This document shows positions 11,222 through 21,513 of a stretch of 64,000 nt of DNA, in pieces. Position 1 is the stretch's first letter; the number at the start of each line of letters is the position of its first letter. Source of the DNA: Hybos culiciformis (lineage: Eukaryota; Arthropoda; Insecta; Diptera; Hybotidae); NCBI GenBank assembly GCA_964007475.1, contig OZ023273.1:78989830-79053829 (forward strand). The letters run 5' to 3'. The notes beneath the pieces are model-generated. The model was not told the DNA's origin and searched no databases. It was given only the letters and a program-made list of their open reading frames with translations. The position numbers and the translations under genes were made by a program.

Positions 11222-11412
11222 GTTTTATGTGCACTTGGCCATTTTAAATATTTATTTAGCCTCCCCAGAAAATACTACTTGCCATGAAGTTTCACTTCTT
11301 CGATGTGTCCCGAGACTCACATATTATTTTTTAATGTTATAAGGTCCGAACTTCTTTCTTTTTTCTCTCTCTTCTTTCCCTTTGTTCAATACAAAAAAAA
11401 AAAAATCACAAA
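11222..11412 (-). mobile_element. Penelope-like element 3' end (copy 1, outer left)
   Basis: Read on the minus strand, AGAAGTTCGGACCTTATAAC (reverse complement near 11340-11360) with its GA-rich run matches 34350-34405, which follows the GIY-YIG ORF of another Penelope-like copy. The I-type LINE begins within the TCACAAA motif near 11405-11412. The uninterrupted version of that spot is seen at about 34325. Confidence 0.7.
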
Positions 11413-11629
11413 TCAGTATTCAGGTACCTCTTGTTTAACACTTGTCTCATTTCTTATATCGGGTATATAAATTTTTCTAATAAAAAAAAAAAAAAAAAAA
11501 AGGGGTTATACCTAAAAACAAAAGAATACAATTTGATAAATCATTAAGAATAAAAATATTCTTTTCAACAAAAATATATTTAAAAATCTTAAAACGTGTA
11601 TCTGAATAACACCAGAGTAAAAAAAATAC

Positions 11630-12140
11630 ATGGCAGGCCCTGGGCCCCCAACCGGGGGTGTTAGCGGGACAGATATGTCTAGAAAATTAGGAAACGCAAG
11701 TGAAGGGGAAAAATTTCTAAACATGAAGCGAGCAGAAGAAAACAAGGATCTAACTTCAGTATCACCCTTTCTTCTAAAGCGTGTGATTGAAACAGTAGCT
11801 GGCAATATCATTAAATGTGCTAAACTCAAAAACGGAACAGTATTAATACAAACAAGAAATGTTAAGCAAGCATAAAAATTGGTTCAACTCTCTAGTCTGA
11901 ATCCAGAAATAAAAGTTACTGTTGAAGAACCCAGTTCTTTAAATGAAGCAAAAGGGGTAATTTATTGTCCGGATTGAAATATGTTACTGATGAAGAGTTT
12001 CTACTAGAAATGAAAGAGCAAAAAGTTATTGAAATTTTCAGATTTAAAAGAAAAAATAATGATGAAGTTTTCGAAGAGACTGGGCTATACTCTCTAAAAT
12101 TTACAACATCTAAATACCAAATGAAATCTTTATAGGTTTC
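11630..12140 (+). pseudogene. LINE ORF1 (gag-like), N-terminal part, copy 1
   Basis: The stretch starts MAGPGPPTGG (11630) and runs 81 codons to a TAA at 11873. Similar-looking protein sequence (KLVQLSSLNPEIKVTVEEP, then after a frame change YVTDEEFLLEMKEQ and LYSLKFTTSKY) continues to about 12140. I read it as the N-terminal RNA-binding region of an I-type ORF1 broken by one stop and at least two frameshifts. The next frame holds the zinc knuckles at 12186. Assignment relies on position before the knuckles. Confidence 0.6.
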
Positions 12141-12185
12141 CAAAAATTTAATGTAAGACAATATATCCCACCACCTCTTAGATGC

Positions 12186-12782
12186 ATGAATTGTTTAAAC
12201 TTCAACCACCCAACCAAATACTGCAAAAAAGAAAAAATTTGTACAAACTGTGGAGAAAAACATCATCTTAATGATAATGAAAAGTGTGACAAGCCTCAAA
12301 ATTGTGCTAACTGTAAAGGAACGCACAACGCCCTGTATAATAAATGCCCAAGATTAATGAAAGAAAAAGAAATTAAACTCATTAAAATAAAAGAAAACGT
12401 CGATAACAAAGAAGCAATTAAAAGATATAACATAAGGTATGGCTTTTCTACAAGTTTTTCGAATATAGCTAAAAACGGCAGAACTTGCAGCTGTAAATGT
12501 ACATGCTCAGCTAATGTCGAATTAGGCAGTAAAGAAAAAGAAAGCAATAAACAAACTCCTTCAATACCATCTACATCAAACACTGGTAACAACAAGAAAG
12601 ATGATAAGAGCATCAACAATAATAACGAACAACTTAATACTATGTTTTCTTCTAAACTATTGGATAATGGTAAATTAATTTTTTCCAAAGGTATATCTGA
12701 AAAACAAAAAAGAAAGATTAAAAAAAAAATAAAGAAAATAAGGCAAAGAAAACTAAATACGATAAAATTAAATCTGTATTAA
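12186..12782 (+). pseudogene. LINE ORF1 zinc-knuckle part, copy 1
   Basis: This part of ORF1 binds element RNA to form the ribonucleoprotein. The 198-residue stretch begins with three successive Cys/His knuckles: CLNFNHPTKYC (with CMNC just before), CTNCGEKHHLNDNEKC and CANCKGTHNALYNKC (roughly residues 1-55). A Lys-rich and Ser/Asn-rich tail follows, ending in KKKIKKIRQRK. Three knuckles followed by a basic tail is the arrangement of I/Jockey-type ORF1 proteins. The Met at 12186 falls inside the first knuckle, so it is not the true start, and the frame upstream is damaged. Confidence 0.85.
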
Positions 12783-12818
12783 AAAATAATTTAAGTAGTT
12801 CAAGCAGTCTAGAAGACG

Positions 12819-13784
12819 ATGCTTCTGATTTTGATAATTTTAATGAACTCAAGCTCCCAGACCATAATTCAATGGAACATTGATGGCTTTTTTAGCCACA
12901 AAGAAGATTTTGAGTTATTGTTAAAAAAATATAATCCCTTTGCTTGCTCTATTCAAGAAACAAAATTTCCTTTTAACTACAAAGCAAAAAAAAAGTATTA
13001 TAAATTTTATTGCAAAAATGTTTTTTCAGTTACTGTGGCGCACGGTGGAGTGGCAATATTAGTTAAATATTCTTTCCATAGCGAAATTTTTTCTATAAAC
13101 ACCAACCTTCAAGTTATAGCAGTTAAAATATAATTTCCAATTAAATTTATATTATGTAGCATTTATCTAGAAAATAATAAGAATATTACAAAAACTGAAA
13201 CAGAAAATATAATTTTACAATTCGACAGCCCGTTCTTGCTATTAGGAGATTTCAATTCTCATAACCAATTATGGGGTTCAAATAAAATAGATCCGAGAGG
13301 AAAAATATTAGAAAATGTTATCGAAAATCTTAATCTAAATATTCTGAATAATGGAAGTTCCACCTATCTTAGTTACTCATACAAAACTTTTAGTTCTATT
13401 GATTTATCTATCTGTAGTCCTATCATACAAAATTACTTCAACTGGGAAGTAGAAGAAGATCTCCACTTTCCAATAATTTTAAGAACTTATCAAGATGATA
13501 ATAATTCAAATCAAAAAATTAAATGGTCAATCAAAAAAGCTGACTGGGAACTTTTTCGAAAGCATGTTAAATTAAAAAAAGCTAACTATATTATCGATGA
13601 AAATTCAATAAATACTTATGAGCATGAAATAACAAAAAATATAAGTGGGGCCGCTGAAATAGCGATTCCGATTAGCAATACGAAACTCTTAAAAAAAAAG
13701 TCCCTTGGTGGAATAAAAATATTAAAAACGCTATCTCAAAAAGAAAAAAATTGTTGTCGAAATACAAAAAAACTCTCAAGTTAG
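12819..13784 (+). pseudogene. LINE ORF2 endonuclease domain, copy 1
   Basis: This is an apurinic-endonuclease-like domain that nicks the target to prime reverse transcription. It is read in two frames: 12819-13133 with IIQWNIDGF, CSIQETKF and AHGGVAILVK, and 13134-13784 with LLGDFNSHNQLWGS, DPRGKILE and SSIDLSICS. The asparagine, glutamate and aspartate positions of the fold are visible. The final SDH motif is worn down to LHFPII. There is a frameshift/stop at 13131. A KKADWELF segment then leads to the RT linker. Confidence 0.85.
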
Positions 13785-15606
13785 AAGATTATAAAAACTT
13801 TATGATAGCCAAATATGAAGCGAGAAAACTTGTTAGGTATTATAAGAAAGAGAGCTGGAAAAACTATGTTTCCTCAATTAACTCAAATACTACCCCATCT
13901 CAAGTCTTTGAAAAATTGAGAGCTATAAATGGAAAAAAACGTACAAACGAAATTACAACAATTATTGAAAACGACCAAACTATAACCGATAAAAAAGAGA
14001 TTTGCCAAAAATTAGTTCAACACTTTTGTAAAATGTCAAGTACCGCAAATTATGAAAAAAATTCTTGGAATTTAAAAATAAAACTGAAAAACAACAACTG
14101 CCTAAAAATACTTTTTCTATACAAAACTACAATTTACCCTTTTCACTTTTAGAACTAGAAAATTCATTAAAAGAATGCAAAGGAAGCTCACCAGGGCCTG
14201 ACGGAATCCATTATGATATGCTGAAAAATTTAGACAACGAAGGTAAAAAAACTCTCCTACATTTATATAATAATATCTGGAAAAAAGGTGTTTTTCCTGA
14301 AAATTGGAAAAAGGCAATCCTGATTCCAGTATTAAAACCGGGAAAAATTTCAACAAATCCAAATAATTAAAGACCTATCTCTTTAACAAATTGCTGTTGT
14401 AAGGTTTTTGAAAGAATGATAAGTAAACGTCTAAACTGGTATTTAGAAAAAAATAACATTATATCAGATTTTCAAGCTGGCTTTAGGAAAAAAAGGTCTA
14501 CCTCGCCTATCTCGAAAGCGAAATAGTTAGAGGATTTTCAGAAAGTACTTTTAGCCATTTTTTTCGATATTGAGAAAGCTTATGACATGATTTGGAAAAG
14601 AGGGGTATTAGAACAACTCAAAAACATTGGCATAGAAGGTAATATGCTTACTTTTATAAATAATTTTTTAACCGGGAGAAAAGTACAAGTATTTGTAGGC
14701 AATTACTGTTCTGAGGAAAAAATTCTAGAAAATGGCATACCTCAAGGGTCAGTGTTATCGGTAACACTATTTAAAATCTACATAAATAGTATAGCAAAAA
14801 CTATCAAACTCCCGACAAAATATACGATCTTTGCAGATGATCTAACTGTCTTTGTAACAGGGAAAAATATAAAAAAGTTTAAAAAAATATTACAGGACAC
14901 TTTAAATAAATTAATGCAATGGTCTGAAAAATTCGGATCAAAATTTTCAATGACTAAAACCGTTGCAATGCTATTTACAAGAAAAACAAAAAATGTCACT
15001 TATCCTAACCTTAATCTAGGAAGCACATCGATAAAATATGTTGAACAGCAAAAACTTTTAGGACTAATTTTTGATACTAAATTAACTTGGAAACATCATA
15101 TTAAAGAAATTAAAGTAAAAGCCCTAAGAAATTTAAATATCCTGAAAATGCTTAACAATTCTTTTTTAGGTTCAGATAGGAAAATCCTTCTAAGACTGTT
15201 AAACATGATCATCTTACCCATAATTGACTATGGAAGCTGGATATACGGGTCAGCTAGTAAATGGCTACTAAAGTCCTTAAATATAGTTTTAAATACTGGA
15301 ATTAGGATTGCAACCGGAGCTCACAGAACTACACCTACTCCTAGCCTTCTAGCCGATAGTGGGCAACTATCCTTAAATGTCAGAAGACTAAAACAACCCA
15401 TGTTATATGGAATAAAAATTTTATCAATTAACAACCATCCTTTATCTGACCTAATAAACAATAATGAAATATATGATAAGTTAAAAACAAAAAAAATTAA
15501 AAATCAACCTTGTTTTGTAAGACTAAGATTACTTATTAATGACCTAGTAACAGAAAAAAATCTTCATAAAAAACAAATATTAAGTGAACCATATTGGAAA
15601 CATTAA
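13751..15606 (+). pseudogene. LINE ORF2 reverse transcriptase, copy 1
   Basis: The RT that copies the element RNA. Visible blocks: GSSPGPDGIHYDMLKNL and WKKAILIPVLKPGK (14180-14345), RPISLTNCCCKVFERMI after an in-frame TAA at 14368, FQAGFRKKRST, a TAG at 14524, DIEKAYDMIW (14565-14595), GIPQGSVLS, the catalytic FADD (14830-14841) and LLGLIFDTKLTWKHHI. The thumb region with YGSWIYGSAS and TGAHRTTPTPSLLADSG is typical for I/Jockey RTs. The longest open piece is 14587-15606. Copy 1 has a shorter A-run near 14537 than copy 2, shifting the frame just before DIEKAYD. Confidence 0.9.
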
Positions 15607-16275
15607 TATAGATACGTCACTCACACAATTTAAAAAAGAAGATACCAGTCCAGACTTATATCAAAAACTTTTCTTAGAAACTATAAATACTAAGTACATG
15701 GGATATATAAAACTTTTCACCGATGGGTCAGTTATAGAAAATAAAACAGGCTGCGGATATAAATTACAGGATATTGAACAGGGTTTTCATTTACCATCTC
15801 CTACTAATATTTTCTCGGCTGAATTATACGCAATATATAAAGGGATTAAACAATCGAACCAAAATTTTACAAACAAAAATATTCTTATCTGTCCTTAAGC
15901 TCATTGCAAGATTTAAAAAAAATAATTCCTCTACATCCTACAGAGCTTAGAATTAAAGAAACTTTACATGAAAATAGGAATAATTATGTTTTTTACTGGA
16001 TTCCATCACATGTCCAAATCTCAGGTAATGAAGAAGTAGACAAAGTGGCAAAAAATGCTACACAACTAAATCTTAAAGTAAATTATAAAATATTCCATAG
16101 AGACTTCAAAAATAAAATCAATCAAAAAATTAAAGAAATTATTACTTGGGAATGGGATGCATTATCAGAAAATAATAAATTAAAACAAATAACAAATGAA
16201 ATCCCCAAATGGGGAAACTTAAATTACAAGATTAAGACACGGTCACACCAATATCACCCACAACTACATATTTGA
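15584..16275 (+). pseudogene. LINE ORF2 RNase H domain, copy 1
   Basis: A type I RNase H that degrades template RNA. It is read as 15584-15898 (LFTDGSVIENKTGCGY, FSAELYAIYKGI) and 15904-16275 (WIPSHVQISGNEEVDKVAK). The conserved Asp (TDGS), Glu (SAELYAI) and Asp (GNEEVD) are present. The expected TDSLSS block is broken by a stop at 15896-15898 in ILIC.., with SLSSLQDL readable in the next frame. RNase H in a LINE is what separates the I group from most Jockey and R1 elements. Confidence 0.88.
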
Positions 16276-16630
16276 AAAAACACCTCCACCTGATTGTATT
16301 TGCGATTTACCTCTACCATATTTTTGAAGAATGTCCTGCATATAGCGGGGAAAGGGACCTATAAGGAATAAACAACGTACAAAATTTGAAATCAGACGAA
16401 ATAGAAATATATAAAAAAATAATTGAGTTCATTAAAAGTATCGGAATATATAATAGAATTTAATATCATAATAAAAAAAAATAAAAGATTAAAAATAAGA
16501 AAAAAGTATAGTAACTTGAAAACTTGAATTAAAAAAAATTATAATCGTAAATTAAGAATTAAAAGAAAATAAAATGTTAACTCCTTAAATTAAAAAAATA
16601 TTATTTACCTAAATTTTGGTAATAACATTT

Positions 16631-18434
16631 CGTCCCATCAATGCTTATTTGTCGCAACTAACATAAACCTAGTTTTCAGATAATCGAGTTTAAAGTTCAA
16701 AAGCTGATTATAGCCAATCTGTTAGTTTTATCAACAATTTCATAACAACATTCGTTTCTACGACGGGATAACTTTTTTCTCGTGAAAGCACTTTCTTTCA
16801 ACGTTAATAGTTTTTGAGTTATTAAGCTTCGAATTTTTGTAAATTGTCGTATCTGCACTAAAACGTTTCGATCGTTGTCGTATCAGACAAAAAAGTGCAG
16901 TTACGACATTTAAGAAACAAAGAGGTTTTTATCTAATTTCTATACAAAGTGTAATAAATACGACACCTAAAATCAAGTTTTTGCTTTTAAGGAAATTGTA
17001 TGGGCTCTGTAACAATATGAAAAAGATAGAGGCGGATGGTACTGATCAACGTTAACAAGACTATTCACACACTCAGTGGATACAAAATTGTTCCAATCTG
17101 TGGTGAAAGCTAAGTCAAGTTGTCGTGAGAGAGAATTTCTTACAGCAGATATTTGTTGAAGTCCGTTAACGCTAAGCGCGTCAAGAAAAGAACAAATAGA
17201 TTCACCTGAAGGATTTACGAGGATTAGAAAGAATTCTCCGTCATTGTGTTTCTAATCAATACTAGTAATATTAAAATCATCCGCAATGATAAATTCATCT
17301 AAGGGTTCAAGGATGTTGGAAATGAAATCTATTGCCTTAAAGACATTGTCATAAATACCACTATTTGTGTTAGGTGGAATGTAGCAGAACATTGTGTAGA
17401 TATTTTTATCTAATAATTCAACCTTCACACAAATAGTTTCCAAGTGTTCTGTGTTAGGGATAGAAATTTGGGATACATTAAAAGTGTTTCTTATAACGAT
17501 TAATACACCTTTTGGAATTGTATTGGGTGGTAAAGTCATCGTTATATCTATTCCTTTTAAAACGATAAATTCTTGATTAAATAACTCAAGGTTGTTGATA
17601 CTATAGGACAACCAACTCTCTGTCAAAAGGTAAATATCAAAATTTAGAATGGCTGAGTTAAGAAAAATTTTAGAAGTTTTTGTTCTAAGTCCTCTTACAT
17701 TTTGATAGTAAATTGTAAATTGTAAGTTATATTTACTACCGTAGAATTAAGGTCAGTAAATGGTATATTACATGCGTCAATACACATGTAATTATTTACT
17801 TAAGTCAATTTTATTTACACACTTCCGTGTTAAGTTAATTTTATTTACTTACTTCATTTTGAAGTTTTGTTTAATTTTTGCATTGCAAATGTATAGATTG
17901 CAACTACGTCTCCCTTAGAAATCAAGACCTACAAGTTGTCTAAGTTATTAAAAATCTCTATATAGTGTGACAAATCAGAAATCAAATAAGACTTAACAAA
18001 CTTGCCTTATATGAAACACTACAGTATTGTGAACGACTAATAAGCAGCCAATTGTTAATGACAAGATACGCCTAATTTTATATTTTTTTTAAACATACGA
18101 AAAATAAGAAATTACTTTTCAAATAGAAGAAAAAAATAAAATCAAGTATTTAATACGACAAACAGGAATTAAAAGTGTCTAAAGTGTAATTTAATAAAAA
18201 ACTAAAATTTCTCATATAAAAAAATATTAGTTTATCAGGTAAGACAAATAAGCACGATTTTTTTTCCCAAATTTTGCATTTACGATAAAGTCGATACTGA
18301 ATATCTTGGGATTGGAGGTAGGTATCGTCATCTGGATACGTGCAAAAAAAAGATTTAAAATTTTTAGTATATATGAGCCAATAATATCAAAATCTCAAAA
18401 AAGTCAGTTACGGCAAATAAGCATTGATGGGACG
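16631..18434. mobile_element. 1.8-kb terminal-inverted-repeat element in the LINE 3' region, copy 1
   Basis: The left end CGTCCCATCAATGCTTATTT (16631) is matched inverted at the right end (to 18434), and the match extends a further ten or so bases with two changes. ATTT flanks both ends (16627-16630, 18435-18438), a possible 4-bp duplication. No transposase is visible. The interior carries an antisense LINE endonuclease fragment (17252-17626). Superfamily not determined. Confidence 0.75.
17252..17626 (-). pseudogene. LINE endonuclease fragment, antisense, copy 1
   Basis: A 124-residue stretch with TESWLSYSI, PKGVLIVIRNTF, YTMFCYIPPN and FIIADDFNITSID. This is the middle of an apurinic-type LINE endonuclease (ETWL, GGVLI, YIPP and GDFN blocks). 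Ala replaces Gly in GDFN. It is not the I-type LINE around it, as orientation and sequence differ. It lies wholly inside the 16631-18434 element, so that element has captured, or been hit by, a 5' LINE fragment. Confidence 0.8.
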
Positions 18435-18781
18435 ATTTCTAAATTAAAAAAAAAAATTATCAATTAGTCTTCTTCCTTTTTATTATTTAGTGTATACCTA
18501 ATATATCTAGAATTATGAATAAATAAATTATGAATTAGAATAAATCCGGAATTAGATATAAATTATGAATTAGAATTCAAATAAAATAAAAAATAAATTT
18601 CCTTAAGAACCAAAATTATTATTGTAAAAAAAAAAAAAAAAAAAAAATGAATTTCTATTATATAAATAGTATTAAAAATTATAAAAAAAAAAAAAAATGT
18701 GTAAATAATGTAGATAGTGGAGGCCACAAAACCTATAAGCGTTCGTGGCTCCTAGAAATAAATTTTAATAAATAAATAAAT

Positions 18782-18950
18782 AAAAACCACAAACTTTTAT
18801 TCTGCATACAACAAGAAAAAAAAGAAATAAAAAAATAAAAATAAAAACACTTACAACAGAGTTACGACGCGTTTCGCTCATAAGAGCATCTTCAAGCCAC
18901 TAAAAAAAGTTATTGTCATTGTGTAATCAATCATATCTTATTAATTCTAT
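18782..18950 (-). mobile_element. Penelope-like element end with hammerhead-like motif (copy 1, right)
   Basis: On the minus strand this reads from the unit edge through the hammerhead-like motif to TTCTTGTTGTATGCAGAATA and AAGTTTGTGG. It matches 34262-34335 downstream of the GIY-YIG ORF. It is the other half of the Penelope-like sequence split by the LINE. Confidence 0.75.
18861..18897 (-). ncRNA. Hammerhead-ribozyme-like motif of Penelope-like element, copy 1
   Basis: The minus strand reads CTTGAAGATGCTCTTATGAG then CGAAACGCGTCGTAAC. A stem GCTC/GAGC separates a CTGA.GA-like half core from GAAAC, and GTC stands at the expected cleavage position. Penelope-like elements are known to carry such minimal hammerheads in their terminal repeats. 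Here the core reads TTGAAGA rather than CTGAAGA, so self-cleavage may be lost. Confidence 0.5.
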
Positions 18951-19141
18951 GTTTTATGTGCACTTGGCCATTTTAAATATTTATTTAGCCTCCCCAGAAA
19001 ATACTACTTGCCATGAAGTTTCACTTCTTCGATGTGTCCCGAGACTCACATATTATTTTTTAATGTTATAAGGTCCGAACTTCTTTCTTTTTTCTCTCTC
19101 TTCTTTCCCTTTGTTCAATACAAAAAAAAAAAAATCACAAA
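18951..19141 (-). mobile_element. Penelope-like element 3' end (copy 2)
   Basis: Same as 11222-11412. It lies directly against the right-hand Penelope-like end of copy 1, so the two element ends meet at 18950/18951. Confidence 0.65.
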
Positions 19142-19358
19142 TCAGTATTCAGGTACCTCTTGTTTAACACTTGTCTCATTTCTTATATCGGGTATATAAA
19201 TTTTTCTAATAAAAAAAAAAAAAAAAAAAAGGGGTTATACCTAAAAACAAAAGAATACAATTTGATAAATCATTAAGAATAAAAATATTCTTTTCAACAA
19301 AAATATATTTAAAAATCTTAAAACGTGTATCTGAATAACACCAGAGTAAAAAAAATAC

Positions 19359-19869
19359 ATGGCAGGCCCTGGGCCCCCAACCGGGGGTGTTAGCGGGACA
19401 GATATGTCTAGAAAATTAGGAAACGCAAGTGAAGGGGAAAAATTTCTAAACATGAAGCGAGCAGAAGAAAACAAGGATCTAACTTCAGTATCACCCTTTC
19501 TTCTAAAGCGTGTGATTGAAACAGTAGCTGGCAATATCATTAAATGTGCTAAACTCAAAAACGGAACAGTATTAATACAAACAAGAAATGTTAAGCAAGC
19601 ATAAAAATTGGTTCAACTCTCTAGTCTGAATCCAGAAATAAAAGTTACTGTTGAAGAACCCAGTTCTTTAAATGAAGCAAAAGGGGTAATTTATTGTCCG
19701 GATTGAAATATGTTACTGATGAAGAGTTTCTACTAGAAATGAAAGAGCAAAAAGTTATTGAAATTTTCAGATTTAAAAGAAAAAATAATGATGAAGTTTT
19801 CGAAGAGACTGGGCTATACTCTCTAAAATTTACAACATCTAAATACCAAATGAAATCTTTATAGGTTTC
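19359..19869 (+). pseudogene. LINE ORF1 N-terminal part, copy 2
   Basis: Identical to 11630-12140, with the same TAA after 81 codons and the same later frame changes. Confidence 0.6.
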
Positions 19870-19914
19870 CAAAAATTTAATGTAAGACAATATATCCCAC
19901 CACCTCTTAGATGC

Positions 19915-20511
19915 ATGAATTGTTTAAACTTCAACCACCCAACCAAATACTGCAAAAAAGAAAAAATTTGTACAAACTGTGGAGAAAAACATCATCTTAA
20001 TGATAATGAAAAGTGTGACAAGCCTCAAAATTGTGCTAACTGTAAAGGAACGCACAACGCCCTGTATAATAAATGCCCAAGATTAATGAAAGAAAAAGAA
20101 ATTAAACTCATTAAAATAAAAGAAAACGTCGATAACAAAGAAGCAATTAAAAGATATAACATAAGGTATGGCTTTTCTACAAGTTTTTCGAATATAGCTA
20201 AAAACGGCAGAACTTGCAGCTGTAAATGTACATGCTCAGCTAATGTCGAATTAGGCAGTAAAGAAAAAGAAAGCAATAAACAAACTCCTTCAATACCATC
20301 TACATCAAACACTGGTAACAACAAGAAAGATGATAAGAGCATCAACAATAATAACGAACAACTTAATACTATGTTTTCTTCTAAACTATTGGATAATGGT
20401 AAATTAATTTTTTCCAAAGGTATATCTGAAAAACAAAAAAGAAAGATTAAAAAAAAAATAAAGAAAATAAGGCAAAGAAAACTAAATACGATAAAATTAA
20501 ATCTGTATTAA
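19915..20511 (+). pseudogene. LINE ORF1 zinc-knuckle part, copy 2
   Basis: Same 198-residue stretch as 12186-12782 with three Cys/His knuckles and a basic tail. Confidence 0.85.
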
Positions 20512-20547
20512 AAAATAATTTAAGTAGTTCAAGCAGTCTAGAAGACG

Positions 20548-21513
20548 ATGCTTCTGATTTTGATAATTTTAATGAACTCAAGCTCCCAGACCATAATTCA
20601 ATGGAACATTGATGGCTTTTTTAGCCACAAAGAAGATTTTGAGTTATTGTTAAAAAAATATAATCCCTTTGCTTGCTCTATTCAAGAAACAAAATTTCCT
20701 TTTAACTACAAAGCAAAAAAAAAGTATTATAAATTTTATTGCAAAAATGTTTTTTCAGTTACTGTGGCGCACGGTGGAGTGGCAATATTAGTTAAATATT
20801 CTTTCCATAGCGAAATTTTTTCTATAAACACCAACCTTCAAGTTATAGCAGTTAAAATATAATTTCCAATTAAATTTATATTATGTAGCATTTATCTAGA
20901 AAATAATAAGAATATTACAAAAACTGAAACAGAAAATATAATTTTACAATTCGACAGCCCGTTCTTGCTATTAGGAGATTTCAATTCTCATAACCAATTA
21001 TGGGGTTCAAATAAAATAGATCCGAGAGGAAAAATATTAGAAAATGTTATCGAAAATCTTAATCTAAATATTCTGAATAATGGAAGTTCCACCTATCTTA
21101 GTTACTCATACAAAACTTTTAGTTCTATTGATTTATCTATCTGTAGTCCTATCATACAAAATTACTTCAACTGGGAAGTAGAAGAAGATCTCCACTTTCC
21201 AATAATTTTAAGAACTTATCAAGATGATAATAATTCAAATCAAAAAATTAAATGGTCAATCAAAAAAGCTGACTGGGAACTTTTTCGAAAGCATGTTAAA
21301 TTAAAAAAAGCTAACTATATTATCGATGAAAATTCAATAAATACTTATGAGCATGAAATAACAAAAAATATAAGTGGGGCCGCTGAAATAGCGATTCCGA
21401 TTAGCAATACGAAACTCTTAAAAAAAAAGTCCCTTGGTGGAATAAAAATATTAAAAACGCTATCTCAAAAAGAAAAAAATTGTTGTCGAAATACAAAAAA
21501 ACTCTCAAGTTAG
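20548..21513 (+). pseudogene. LINE ORF2 endonuclease domain, copy 2
   Basis: Same two-frame endonuclease as 12819-13784 (QETKF, GDFNSHN, SIDLSICS), with the same break at the end of the first piece (20860). Confidence 0.85.

Larger units (their letters stand above)
11413..18781 (+). mobile_element. I-type non-LTR retrotransposon (LINE), copy 1
   Basis: About 5.6 kb of LINE plus a 1.8-kb insertion. Order: gag-like ORF1 with zinc knuckles, apurinic-type endonuclease, reverse transcriptase, RNase H, then a 3' tail ending in repeats of AATAA (18763-18781). The insertion site is in Penelope-like sequence: AAAATCACAAA on the left and AAAACCACAAAC on the right act as target-site duplication. RNase H plus CCHC ORF1 points to the I group. 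The copy is dead, since every ORF is broken. Confidence 0.85.
11222..18950 (+). repeat. Tandem duplication, copy 1 (7,729 bp)
   Basis: The segment from GTTTTATGTGCACTTGGCC (11222) to TTATTAATTCTAT (18950) is followed at once by a second copy (18951-26684). The only difference I found is one short indel/run change near 14537 (CAGAAAGTACTTTTAG against a longer A-run in copy 2), a net 5 bp. All disabling stops and frameshifts of the enclosed LINE are shared. The joint at 18950/18951 puts the end of one unit directly against the start of the next, with AT shared at the outer breakpoints. A recent tandem duplication or an assembly duplication would both give this. Confidence 0.95.

Noticed and set aside
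12296..12688. 130-residue minus-strand ORF (and its copy at 20025-20417)
   Set aside because: Shadow of the zinc-knuckle ORF on the opposite strand. Leu/Ser-rich with no domain.
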